Origin: an uncultured Clostridia bacterium
GTDB taxonomy: Bacteria > Bacillota > Clostridia > TANB77 > CAG-508
Assembly: GCA_934178555.1 (NCBI GenBank)
Contig: CAKPQL010000014.1
Span: 1 to 41,841 of the forward strand
Reading direction: 5' to 3'
DNA: 41,841 bases
Made by a program: the position numbers and the translations under genes. Shown in pieces: positions 1 through 8,250 of the stretch (positions are counted from its first letter, which is position 1; each line of letters starts with the position of its first letter). Below the pieces are notes generated by a model that was not told the origin of the DNA, searched no databases, and worked only from the letters and a program-made list of their open reading frames with translations.

Positions 1-846
1 AAAGGAGTATCTATAGTGATGACAAATCCAGATAGAGCTGATATAAAATCTTTAAATGGATTATCAAATACTTTAAATAGAGGATTACCTATTATAGCGC
101 TTCCAACAACAGCTGGAACCGCTGCAGAAGTAACAATAAACTATGTAATAACAGATGAAGATAGGCAAATAAAAATGGTATGTGTTGATCCAAATGATAT
201 TCCAATAATTGCAATAATAGACTCAGAACTTATGGCTTCTATGCCAAAATCACTTGCAGCAGCTACAGGAATGGATGCATTAACACATGCAGTAGAAGGA
301 TATATAACTAAAGGACATAATGTAATGTCTGATATGTTTCATATGCAAGCTATAAAAATGATATTTGAGTATTTGCCAGCAGCTGTAAATGATAAAGATA
401 AAAAGGCGATAGAAATGATGGGATATGCACAATATATTGCAGGAATGGGATTTTCAAATGTTGGATTAGGAATAGTACACTCAATGGCACATCAATTAGG
501 TGCAGTTTATGATACACCACATGGAATTGCTAATGCAATGTTACTTCCAGTAGTTATGCGATATAACGGAGAGGTTTGTGCAGATAGATTTAGAGAAATT
601 TTGATAAATATAGGAAGACCAGATGCAGCTAATTTAAATGATCAAGATGTTATAAATACTTTTGTATGGATGTTGTCTGAATTAAGTAAAAAAGTTGGAA
701 TTACTCAAACAATAAAAGATTATGGAGCAAAAGAAGAGGATTTTGAAATGTTAGCAGATAAAGCAATGGAAGATCCTTGTAAGCCAGGAAATCCAAGAGA
801 AACAAGCAAAGAACAATTTATAGAATTATATAAAAAAGCAATGTAA
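1..846 (+). CDS. fucO: Lactaldehyde reductase / 1,2-propanediol oxidoreductase-like Fe-dependent alcohol dehydrogenase (5' truncated by window edge)
   Basis: This is the C-terminal roughly 280 residues of a group III iron-containing alcohol dehydrogenase. The reading frame is open from base 1, so the N-terminal NAD-binding part (about 100 residues; FucO is about 380) lies outside the window. The internal GTG at 16 is not the true start. Family motifs are clear: PTTAGTAAEVT, then GMDALTHAVEG with the Asp and first His of the metal site, then VHSMAHQLGA and DTPHG supplying the other two His ligands. The similarity to E. coli FucO runs to the end (GNPRETS...ELY). The family reduces L-lactaldehyde to 1,2-propanediol with NADH, usually in fucose or rhamnose breakdown; no sugar-pathway gene is visible here, so the substrate is an inference. 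A strong terminator follows directly. Confidence 0.9.
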   Translation, partial: KGVSIVMTNPDRADIKSLNGLSNTLNRGLPIIALPTTAGTAAEVTINYVITDEDRQIKMVCVDPNDIPIIAIIDSELMASMPKSLAAATGMDALTHAVEGYITKGHNVMSDMFHMQAIKMIFEYLPAAVNDKDKKAIEMMGYAQYIAGMGFSNVGLGIVHSMAHQLGAVYDTPHGIANAMLLPVVMRYNGEVCADRFREILINIGRPDAANLNDQDVINTFVWMLSELSKKVGITQTIKDYGAKEEDFEMLADKAMEDPCKPGNPRETSKEQFIELYKKAM

Positions 847-849
847 TAG

Positions 850-883
850 ATAGGGTACGTTATATAAACGTACTCTATTTTAT
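850..883 (+). terminator. Rho-independent terminator after fucO-like gene
   Basis: A 12-bp stem with one G-U pair (arms 850-861 and 867-878) and a 5-nt loop is followed by a T-rich run. It separates the dehydrogenase gene from the promoter of the next gene. Confidence 0.85.
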
Positions 884-935
884 AATATAAGAAAAGCAAA
901 ATTAAGTGTTCCATTGATTAGACGAAGTGTAGAAC

Positions 936-964
936 TTGAGAATTTTATGTATATTTGGTATAAT
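936..964 (+). promoter_or_regulatory. Sigma-A type promoter of the dockerin protein gene
   Basis: TTGAGA at 936-941 and a perfect TATAAT at 959-964 are separated by 17 bp. The start codon of the next gene lies 38 bases downstream, behind an AAGGGAG ribosome site. Confidence 0.75.
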
Positions 965-1002
965 ATATATAAGTAGGCTATATTTTTGTAAGGGAGTTTT
1001 AT

Positions 1003-4000
1003 ATGAAAATAGATTTAATTGTACGAAAAGTATTATTAATTGTATTATTGATATTTTTAGGTATAACTATTTATAAAGTTGATATAGTTAAAGCTAATTC
1101 TGAAAACGATTTAGAAGAGTCAGATTATATTTATTTGTCTGACATTTCATACGTTGCAGATAAATCGTTTGCAGCAAGTGGGCATGATATTTATTTAGAT
1201 CAAAACGATTCTAGTGACTTGATTTCTTTAAAGCAAGGAGATCAATCCGTATCATTTATAAAAGGAATATGCGTTTGGGCTACATCAGAAATAGTATATG
1301 ATTTAAGAGAGTATAAATTTGATTATTTTACATCTTATATAGGCGTTGATATAAGTGAACAAAGTAATTATTTTAATACAGGTGTAAAATTTTATATTTA
1401 CACATCTGATGATGGTGAAAATTGGAATGAACAATTACAGTCAGATGTTTTTTATGGTTGGAGTCAAACTCAATTTGTTAAAATAGATATTAAAAATGTA
1501 AATTATTTAAAATTAGTTGCTGATGATAATAGTGATAGTTGGTGGGCTAACTGGTATGATGAAGCAATTTATGCAGATGCTAAACTAATAAAAGAAGGGT
1601 ATAGAGAAGATAATACAACAGTTGATTTTATTAAAACTGTTGATGAATATGATGAGATTATTAAAACACATTATAGCGAAGATATAAGCGGTGAATATGA
1701 ACTTGTTTTATTGCAAAGAGAATTTGTAAGTAATGTTGGATATGAGGTATTGCAAGCTATTGCAAAATATGATGATAGCTATAAAGATACGGTTTTGTGG
1801 TTAATGAAAGATGTTGAAAATCTTCGTCTTTATTTAGCAGGAGGTAAACCTGAGGGAACTTACCTTAACTCTATAAAGGTTCTTACAAAATTGTATACTA
1901 CATATAAAGATAGCGATTTAATAAATGAAACTGTAACTAAAAATGGTACTGCTTTTAAAAATTTGTATCGTAATATGATTTTTTCTATTTCATTAACGCA
2001 TTCTGGTAATGTATATTTATGGATAGACGGTAAGTCACATTCTGACCCTATAACTCGTTATGAAATTTATAAAAAGCTATATCAAGAGGAGTTAATACAA
2101 AGCAAAATATTTGAGGCACTTACTGTAGAAGAAATGCGTTGGGTAATGAATACTGTTATTGATGATGAAGAAATAGAATGGTTAAATAATTACGTTAGAA
2201 ATGTTAAAAATGGTGCTACGGGTCCATATAGTTATATTAAGTACACTTTCGATTATAACTATAATTTGGATAAGTATTATGATTCAGCTAACTATAATAT
2301 TTGGAATGACAAATATAATTTGTCAGAATACAATATAACTTATGAAAAAGGTCAACCTAAATTGTGGATTGTTTTTGAGGAAGGTGCTGTTTGTGGAGGA
2401 CTTTCTAAAACAGGCTCTTGTATATGGGGAGCATATAATGGGTTACCTAATACTTGTGTAAGTCAGCCAGGACATTGTGCTTATATTTATTATAGCCAAG
2501 ATGAGGATGGAAATGGTATGTGGGGACTTGGAAATGATGTTTTTGGTTGGGGAAAATCCGGAAAAACAGAACATTTAAATGTAAGAATGATGAATGAATG
2601 GGGAACAGGTAGTTATACAAGTGGATGGAATGCTTCTTACATCCTTTTGGCACAAGCTGCTCAAAATGAGTATGACAAATATGAAGAATCTGAAGAAATA
2701 CTTATGCTTGCAAAAGTTTATGAAAATGATCCCCAAAAATTAGAAGAAATATATCGTAGAGCTTTAAAAGTTGAAAAAATTAATTTTGATGCTTGGCTTG
2801 GTTTAGTAAATCTTTATTTGAATGATGAAAATAAAACAGAAAAAGAGTGTTATGAATTAGCAGAAGAAATAGCAGAAACTTTAACATATTATCCACGACC
2901 AATGTATGATTTGCTAACATTGTTATCACCTAAGTTTGAATCAGCAGCATATTCTACTAAATATACTTTGTTAAAAACTAAAACTTTAACTCTAGCAAAA
3001 AATGCAACAAGCGATGAAACTATACAAGTAACAGCTGTTAAACAAGTTGCTCAAACTCTTTTAGGAGATTTTGATGCTAATATTGCTACTTTTTCATTTG
3101 ATGGAGAAAATGCTGGAGCTATTGTTCTTTCTAGTTTGTATGGAGATTCAGAAGTTACATGGGACTACAGTTTAGATGGTGGAAAAACATGGAATCAGAC
3201 AAGTGAACACATACAAAAATTATCAAGTGAAGAACTTGCTTTTATAACAGCGGAAAATGATATTAAGGTTCATATAATGGGGGTTGATTATTCAGAAGAA
3301 AATGTTTTTATAATAGATATAAAAATATCTGAGGGATTACCAGGGGATTTATATGCTAATGATTTAGAAAACAAAATTATAGGTGCAACAAATTATATGG
3401 AATGGAAATTTAATGAAGAGGATGAATGGACTTCATATAGTAAAGAAGAACCAGATTTAACTGAAAACAAAAAGATAATAGTTAGAGCGGGAGCTACGGG
3501 AAACTGTTTGGCAAGTACTGAAACTGTAACTTATAATTTTTGTGAAGATAACCAATTAGATACTAGAAAATATATTCGAATTTCTCATTTGTCAATCGAA
3601 GATGTATCTTCAGAGGAGCCAGGACATAATGGTTCTGCTAGTATGGCTATAGATGGAAATATAAATACAAGATGGCATACTAATTGGAATGGCAATGATA
3701 CAAATAGATATATTGTTATAAAATTAGATGAGCCAGTTTATTTGTCAGCACTAGAATATGTACCAATTCAAGGCACAACTCCAAAAAATGGTATGATTAA
3801 AGATGCAATTTTATATGTAAGTTCTGATGGCCAAAATTGGATTCAAATAGCAAATGAAACTGGATGGCTAAGTGATTCTAAAACCAAATCAATTGAACTT
3901 GAAGAATCTGTTCAAGCACAATATATTAAATTATCTACTACTGTATGTTATTCTCAAAGTGGAGGTATAGCCAATTATACGACTGCTGCTATGATTAATT

Positions 4001-4422
4001 TATATGAAGATATAACTAAAAAGTATAAATTTACATCTGATGTATATAAAATAGAAGAAAAATATATTTCTAGAATTGTAGTAGGCACAACTGTTAATAA
4101 GTTTAAACAAAATATAGAAACTGAACAAAACATGATATTTGTAGATAAGGCTGGAAAAGTGTTAGAAGAAGACGATGTTCTTGCAACAGGAATGACATTG
4201 AAGGTAGGAGAGAATACACAGTATACATTAATAGTAATTGGTGATATAGATGGTAATGGAAAAATATCAATTACAGATTTGGTTAGGCTAAAACTTTTTT
4301 CTGTAAGCATATTAATTCCGGATGAAATAGAGAAGATTGCTTCAGATATGAATGGAGATGGAAAAATAAGTATAACTGATTTAGTGCAATTAAAGCTGAT
4401 ACAAGTAGGTATAACCAATTAA
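1003..4422 (+). CDS. Large secreted modular protein: NPCBM-like, transglutaminase-like, F5/8C (CBM32-like) and dockerin modules
   Basis: The 1139-residue product begins with a signal peptide or anchor (hydrophobic residues about 9-28). Residues about 42-195 resemble an NPCBM carbohydrate-binding module (GICVWATSEIVYDL, then TSDDGENWNE). Around 440-600 there is a papain/transglutaminase-like core with a plausible triad: Cys464 in GAVCGGLSKTG, His491 in QPGHCAY and Asn511/Asp512 in GLGNDVFGWG. A repeat-like helical segment follows to about 700. Residues about 857-1003 look like an F5/8 type C (discoidin/CBM32) module (AIDGNINTRWHT). The C-terminus (about 1078-1139) is a type I dockerin with two Ca-binding repeats, GDIDGNGKISITDLV and SDMNGDGKISITDLV. 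The protein is therefore probably exported and docked on a cohesin scaffold or cell surface. No cohesin gene is visible. Whether the core cleaves, cross-links or only binds glycans or peptides is not shown by the sequence. Confidence 0.85.
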   Translation: MKIDLIVRKVLLIVLLIFLGITIYKVDIVKANSENDLEESDYIYLSDISYVADKSFAASGHDIYLDQNDSSDLISLKQGDQSVSFIKGICVWATSEIVYDLREYKFDYFTSYIGVDISEQSNYFNTGVKFYIYTSDDGENWNEQLQSDVFYGWSQTQFVKIDIKNVNYLKLVADDNSDSWWANWYDEAIYADAKLIKEGYREDNTTVDFIKTVDEYDEIIKTHYSEDISGEYELVLLQREFVSNVGYEVLQAIAKYDDSYKDTVLWLMKDVENLRLYLAGGKPEGTYLNSIKVLTKLYTTYKDSDLINETVTKNGTAFKNLYRNMIFSISLTHSGNVYLWIDGKSHSDPITRYEIYKKLYQEELIQSKIFEALTVEEMRWVMNTVIDDEEIEWLNNYVRNVKNGATGPYSYIKYTFDYNYNLDKYYDSANYNIWNDKYNLSEYNITYEKGQPKLWIVFEEGAVCGGLSKTGSCIWGAYNGLPNTCVSQPGHCAYIYYSQDEDGNGMWGLGNDVFGWGKSGKTEHLNVRMMNEWGTGSYTSGWNASYILLAQAAQNEYDKYEESEEILMLAKVYENDPQKLEEIYRRALKVEKINFDAWLGLVNLYLNDENKTEKECYELAEEIAETLTYYPRPMYDLLTLLSPKFESAAYSTKYTLLKTKTLTLAKNATSDETIQVTAVKQVAQTLLGDFDANIATFSFDGENAGAIVLSSLYGDSEVTWDYSLDGGKTWNQTSEHIQKLSSEELAFITAENDIKVHIMGVDYSEENVFIIDIKISEGLPGDLYANDLENKIIGATNYMEWKFNEEDEWTSYSKEEPDLTENKKIIVRAGATGNCLASTETVTYNFCEDNQLDTRKYIRISHLSIEDVSSEEPGHNGSASMAIDGNINTRWHTNWNGNDTNRYIVIKLDEPVYLSALEYVPIQGTTPKNGMIKDAILYVSSDGQNWIQIANETGWLSDSKTKSIELEESVQAQYIKLSTTVCYSQSGGIANYTTAAMINLYEDITKKYKFTSDVYKIEEKYISRIVVGTTVNKFKQNIETEQNMIFVDKAGKVLEEDDVLATGMTLKVGENTQYTLIVIGDIDGNGKISITDLVRLKLFSVSILIPDEIEKIASDMNGDGKISITDLVQLKLIQVGITN

Positions 4423-4460
4423 AGATGTTGTTAATAAATGATATATAATAATTTAGAGCA

Positions 4461-4495
4461 AAAAGGGCTAGTTAGTTACTACTAGTCTTTTTTTG
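4461..4495 (+). terminator. Rho-independent terminator after the dockerin protein gene
   Basis: An 8-bp stem (4465-4472 with 4481-4488, including G-U pairs) and an 8-nt loop run into seven T residues. Confidence 0.85.
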
Positions 4496-4513
4496 TATTA
4501 TTTTGTAGAAATT

Positions 4514-4542
4514 TTGCGTATTTCTAACAAAACTGATAAAAT
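4514..4542 (+). promoter_or_regulatory. Possible sigma-A promoter of the Spo0E-like gene
   Basis: TTGCGT at 4514-4519 and TAAAAT at 4537-4542 are spaced by 17 bp, about 95 bases upstream of the small Spo0E-like ORF. Confidence 0.5.
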
Positions 4543-4637
4543 GTGTGATATAGTATTTTATAGGCAGAATATGTACAGTGATATTATTAAAAGAGATAAG
4601 ATAAGAGTAATATGAAGCAGTTATACGAGGTGATTAA

Positions 4638-4817
4638 ATGATATATTTAGATGTAGAAAAGAAAATTGAAAGGTTAAGAGAGCAATTATATAATAGTATA
4701 GACAGAAATGGATTAAATGCAAAAGAGACACAAAGAATCAACAAAGAAATAGAGAAACTGATGAACGAATATTACAAGAAACAAGAGAAATACGTCAAAG
4801 ATAATGAAAAGAAATAA
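4638..4817 (+). CDS. Spo0E-like sporulation regulatory protein (59 aa)
   Basis: A short ORF starts with ATG behind an AGGTGAT ribosome site. Its sequence follows the Spo0E-like aspartyl phosphatase pattern: an N-terminal helix (IERLREQLYNSIDRNGL), a turn, then a second helix (INKEIEKLMNEYYKKQ). Family members fold as a helical hairpin and dephosphorylate Spo0A-P, delaying sporulation. The SQELD-type motif of the second helix is only loosely kept here (INKEIEKL), so phosphatase activity is less certain than family membership. The gene stands alone between the upstream terminator and a decayed methyltransferase gene. It fits an endospore former and agrees with the CwlD-like gene further on. Confidence 0.75.
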   Translation: MIYLDVEKKIERLREQLYNSIDRNGLNAKETQRINKEIEKLMNEYYKKQEKYVKDNEKK

Positions 4818-4984
4818 ATTAAATTTGATAATGAAGTTATTTTATAATGGCTCTTTTTTTACCATTTTACTATAATTACTATACCATAAAATTGCACGAA
4901 ATTCAAGACTTGTAATTTATACTAAGACGATACATTAAATATATAGTTGCAACGATATTTATGTAAAAAAGGTGTGATTTAAAA

Positions 4985-5420
4985 ATGGAAGAAAAAAATA
5001 TGACAGCACTTGTCAGTTGTTTTGCAAGAGCATATCATAACAAAAATAGTAATATAAAAATTTATGAAGATAATTTATCTGGACAGATTTTATCAAAAGA
5101 GGAATATGAGAATATTTCAAAGAGTATGAATAATGGAATAAAATTTTTTAATCCAAAATTTATAGGAAATAGTGATGAAGCAGTTAAATGGATTGTAAAT
5201 AATAATTTAGCACCATCTATTTTGGCAAGAAGCTCTTTTACAGCTAAGTCGATACAAAGAGATAAAAGAATATAACAATTCCATATTTTGGTCTTATGAT
5301 TTAAAGAATTATAGAAAGTCAAATTGGTGGGGGAAAACAGCAAGTACAAATATAAAAGATAAAATTACAATAAGAACGGCTAATACTATGAAAAAAATAT
5401 TAGAAATATGTAAGAGATAA
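4985..5420 (+). pseudogene. Truncated SAM-dependent methyltransferase (leucine carboxyl methyltransferase-like) joined out of frame to an unrelated tail
   Basis: The first 80-90 residues (4985 to about 5250) look like the N-terminus of an LCM/PPM-type class I methyltransferase: NMTALVSCFARAYHN, then GIKFFNPKF, then the SILARSSFTAKSI segment that normally leads into the SAM-binding core. The core (GxGxDT region) is absent; the frame stops at 5275. An overlapping +1 frame from about 5253 continues to a stop at 5420 with codon use typical of a real gene end (SIFWSYDLKNYRKSNWWGK). I do not recognise that tail. The simplest reading is an internal deletion that fused the start of one gene, or of this one, to the end of another. 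The usual family length is about 270 residues. Ribosome site AAGGTGTG precedes the ATG. Confidence 0.5.
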
Positions 5421-5571
5421 ATTACTATTTGCTAATTTGTTAAAAATAGGGTAATTAACTTATTAAATTACTAAATGCTACTAAAAGTAGCATAAAAAAT
5501 CTAAATGTAAAATACTTTTGCTTGTTTATATACAGAAAATGAGTAAAATGATGTTAAGGAGAGTGATAAAA

Positions 5572-6408
5572 ATGTTATTTAACGAAAAATTAAAAATGTT
5601 ACGAAAAGAAAATAATTTAACACAAGAGAAACTTGCAGAAAAATTAAATGTATCCAGACAAGCAATAACAAAGTGGGAAAATAATGAAGGAACACCAGAT
5701 ATTGAAAATTTAAAACAGATTAGTATATTATTTGATACAACAATCGATGAATTAGTAAAGGATGAGAAAAATATTACGATTGGAGTTAAAGAAAAATATA
5801 CGTATATACAAGAACTAGAAATAAATCATACAAAACATTTTGATATTAACATTAGTGCAAGTAATGAAGTAAATATTAAGCCGAATGTTGAAGAAAAGGT
5901 TAAAATAGAACTATTATCAAACGAAGAAGAAAATTTGATTGGAAATTTTAATATCAAGTTTGATGATTTATATAATAGATTAGATATTGGTATTAAAGGA
6001 AAGAAGCAAACAAAAGATATAATTATGAATATATATTTGCCAGAAAAATATATAAATCATATAGAATTGAAGTCAAAAATAAAACGCTTGAATATAGCTA
6101 ATATAGAATTTAAAAAACTAGAATATGATGGTGAGTTAAAGTATTTGAACGTTAGAAATTCAAAAGGAGAAATTGCACTAAATACAACTAAATGTGATAT
6201 AGAAGCAAATTATGATAAATTAGATGGAATATTAGAAATAAATACAATAAATTCAACAGCAAGGATAGAATTGCCAAAAGGTACAGAGTATAAAACTGTT
6301 TTGAAAGGTATAAGAAATGAATTTATTGATACAATTAATACTGAAGACGCGCAAAATGTAATTGAATTAAATGGAATTAACAGTAAATTAATGGTTATTG
6401 AATATTAA
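5572..6408 (+). CDS. XRE-family transcriptional regulator with adhesin-like beta domain (DUF4097-like)
   Basis: The start is set at ATG 5572 because AAGGAGAG lies 5-10 bases upstream; the open frame extends to 5518 without a ribosome site. The 278-residue product starts with a Cro/C1-type helix-turn-helix (residues about 5-60: LTQEKLAEKLNVSRQAITKW, then PDIENLKQISILFDTTIDEL). The rest (about 75-278) is beta-rich and repetitive in the manner of DUF4097 proteins (KIKRLNIANIEFKKLEYDG). Such proteins often regulate an adjacent membrane protein. Here a split multi-pass membrane protein gene follows within 60 bases and may be the regulated partner. The ligand or signal is unknown. Confidence 0.85.
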   Translation: MLFNEKLKMLRKENNLTQEKLAEKLNVSRQAITKWENNEGTPDIENLKQISILFDTTIDELVKDEKNITIGVKEKYTYIQELEINHTKHFDINISASNEVNIKPNVEEKVKIELLSNEEENLIGNFNIKFDDLYNRLDIGIKGKKQTKDIIMNIYLPEKYINHIELKSKIKRLNIANIEFKKLEYDGELKYLNVRNSKGEIALNTTKCDIEANYDKLDGILEINTINSTARIELPKGTEYKTVLKGIRNEFIDTINTEDAQNVIELNGINSKLMVIEY

Positions 6409-6467
6409 TTAAAAGGAATTTTAAAATATAGAAATGGAATAAAAATAGTAATTTAAGGGGGATTGTT

Positions 6468-7127
6468 ATGAATTTGATTTTTAGTATTATGGGTTTAGTT
6501 GGTGGAATATTATGCTGCATTGGGGATCTATTCTTCGATTTAAAAGGAAAAGGGAATGAAAAATTAGGAACATCAAAAAATATTGATAGCAATTAGAGCA
6601 AAATGGCTGAATGGAGATTTGGAGTATCTATTTTATTTGCTATGTTTGGAGTAATACTGTTAGGATTTGGGTTTTATGCTATAGCAGATATAATTAGAGA
6701 AAACAACTTGATATTATCTAATTTAATTTTAATAACAGGATTTATTGGTTGTGTAGGTGGTTTATTTATTCATTCTTTGTTATGCATTCAAGCAGTTATT
6801 TATAAGCGAATTACTGATAATGGTAAAATGAATTTTGAACTTGCTGATAACACATTGGAAGGTTTTTATAAAGCTATAATGTTACCATTTATGCTAATAT
6901 ATTGTGTACTAATGATTGCAGATATATGTATTGCAGTAGCAGTATTAAATGGATCATTAGGTGTACCTAAGTGGATGGCTTTATTAAATTCAATAGTATT
7001 TTTGATTATCGGTATTGTGTTTAGAAAAATTAATCCTGATAAATTTCAGGATCTTCCAGGTATTATAATGTCAAGTTTAGGACTAGCTATGATAGGTGTG
7101 ATTGGAATAGCAGCGTATTTAATTTAA
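6468..7127 (+). pseudogene. Multi-pass membrane protein gene interrupted by an in-frame TAG
   Basis: A first segment starts at ATG 6468 behind AAGGGGGA and encodes 42 residues (MNLIFSIMGLVGGILCCIGD, then FDLKGKGNEKLGTSKNIDSN) before a TAG at 6594-6596. The same frame resumes after two codons at ATG 6603 and runs 174 residues to 7127 with about five hydrophobic helices. There is no ribosome site in front of 6603. The two parts read as one polytopic protein of about 219 residues with the TAG replacing a codon (TGG to TAG is one change). I recall a family of such small membrane proteins in Firmicutes but cannot name its function. It lies directly after an XRE regulator and may be co-transcribed. 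Alternatives are a translated C-terminal ORF alone, or stop readthrough; other genes in this window end normally at TAG. Confidence 0.7.
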
Positions 7128-7158
7128 TAACAAATTACGATTTGTCTAGGAGGTACCA

Positions 7159-7362
7159 ATGAGTAAGTACGAGCCATTATGGAAGTATTTAAAAGATAAT
7201 AATAAAGAAAATTACAAATTATCTTATGAGAAAATTAAAAACATTATAGGACTTGAAATAGACCATTCATTTTTAACTTATAAGAAAGAAGCAAAAGAAT
7301 TTGGATATGAAGTTGGTAAAATATCTATGAAAGAAAAAACAGTAATTTTCAATAAGATATAA
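7159..7362 (+). CDS. Small conserved hypothetical protein (67 aa)
   Basis: A perfect AGGAGGT site lies seven bases before the ATG. The 67-residue soluble product (SKYEPLWKYLKDNNKENYKL, then IDHSFLTYKKEAKEFGYEVG) has the form of a family of small cytosolic proteins found in many bacteria that begin with a KYxPLxxYL motif. No function is established to my knowledge. It may be co-transcribed with the split membrane protein 31 bases upstream, or be a separate cargo gene in this eroding region. No membrane segment or signal peptide is present. Confidence 0.65.
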   Translation: MSKYEPLWKYLKDNNKENYKLSYEKIKNIIGLEIDHSFLTYKKEAKEFGYEVGKISMKEKTVIFNKI

Positions 7363-7388
7363 CGACAAATTACAAGTTATTGTAGTGA

Positions 7389-7631
7389 CAAAATAAGTAT
7401 ATATGTTACTATGTTGTTGGAGGGGAGATATATGGAAAAGAAAATAAAGGAATTGATTGTAATCTAAGTAACTTGAAATTTACTAAAATTTATGGAATTG
7501 CATATTACTTAAATAACTATATCAGTTTGCCTAATGCAAATATAGAATTGCGTATAGAAGGTTCTTGGGTAAACATAAAAAACAACAGATATGAGTTATT
7601 ATATAGCAGAGGTAACATTATGCTATATTAA
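7389..7631 (+). pseudogene. Decayed coding remnant upstream of the prophage lysis cassette
   Basis: An open frame of about 80 codons without a start codon ends at 7629-7631 (for example GIDCNLSNLKFTKIYGIAYY, then IEGSWVNIKNNRYELLYSRG). A good ribosome site (GGAGGGGAG) and an ATG at 7432 lie in another frame that stops after 11 codons. A single indel near 7445 would join that start to the long frame. The likely explanation is a frameshifted small phage or accessory gene. I do not recognise the product. Confidence 0.4.
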
Positions 7632-7677
7632 GAATTAAATTAATTGAGAAATGTTAAAAAATAGGAGAATAAAAAAT

Positions 7678-7982
7678 ATGGAAACTGATTAAAGAATAGC
7701 AAAGCTGAAAGATAACGTTAAGTCTAATCAACATAGATTAAATGAAAATGACGAACAAATTAAAGAATTAAAAAATGTACATATAGCTTTAACAAAAGTA
7801 ACAGACAAAGTTAATAATGTAGAAAAAGATGTATCAGAAATGAAAAAAAGACATAAAAGATATCAAAGAAAAACCTGCGAAAAAAGGGGATAATCTAACA
7901 AAAACAATAATAACTCGGAATTGCAACTGCAGTTCTGGGTTATTTTTTAGCAAAATTAGGAATGCAGGGAGAGGTAAATTAA
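7678..7982 (+). pseudogene. XhlA-like prophage lysis protein, degenerate
   Basis: The ORF starts at ATG 7678 behind an AGGAG site. The product can be read as a short coiled-coil protein (RIAKLKDNVKSNQHRLNEND, then NVEKDVSEMKK) ending in one membrane helix (GIATAVLGYFLAKLG), the layout of XhlA-type phage proteins that work with holin and endolysin. Three lesions are seen: TAA as codon 5, an extra A in the seven-A run near 7843-7849, and an extra base at 7916 where an in-frame CGG (7916-7918) is followed in the +1 frame by GGA. With both indels removed the length is an exact multiple of three and the stop (7980-7982) sits just before the holin ATG. The multiple lesions argue for decay rather than function. 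Confidence 0.65.
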
Positions 7983-7983
7983 T

Positions 7984-8247
7984 ATGGATATAACAGTATT
8001 AACACAATTTTTTAGTATAGTAGCAGGTATTTGCTTATGCGTGGGATATGTTATAAAAAATAGATTTGATTTTATACCAAATAAGTATATACCTCTTATT
8101 ATGCTAGTATTAGTGACTTTGATAAATGTACTAATAAATGAATCAACAGGAATAACAGCAGAAGTATTTTTAACAGGTATGTTCAGTGGATTAGCTTCAA
8201 CTGGATTACACGAGATGTTTAAAAATTTAATAAACAAGGAGGAATAG
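7984..8247 (+). CDS. Phage holin, Hol44-like (holin superfamily V type)
   Basis: The 87-residue protein has three hydrophobic segments (about 3-21, 36-53 and 57-75) and a short charged tail. The IPNKYIPL motif followed by LINVLINESTG and FSGLASTGLHEMFKNL matches the Hol44-type phage holins of Firmicutes. Holins make lesions in the cytoplasmic membrane so that endolysin reaches the wall. The gene sits between the xhlA-like remnant and the endolysin, with GGGAGAGG as ribosome site and 3 bases to the next ATG, the normal order in clostridial prophages. No structural, integrase or regulatory phage genes are visible, so this is a leftover or domesticated lysis module. Confidence 0.85.
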   Translation: MDITVLTQFFSIVAGICLCVGYVIKNRFDFIPNKYIPLIMLVLVTLINVLINESTGITAEVFLTGMFSGLASTGLHEMFKNLINKEE

Positions 8248-8250
8248 TAT

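Noticed and set aside
2447..2653. Minus-strand open frame inside the dockerin protein gene
   Set aside because: No ribosome site, lies wholly opposite a well-supported gene; a shadow frame.
3975..4418. 147-residue minus frame opposite the dockerin domain
   Set aside because: Opposite a clear dockerin; no start signal.
6594..6596. TAG reassigned to an amino acid
   Set aside because: Sortase, the LPRTGW protein, rimO, tgt and several others end properly at TAG, so general reassignment is not supported.
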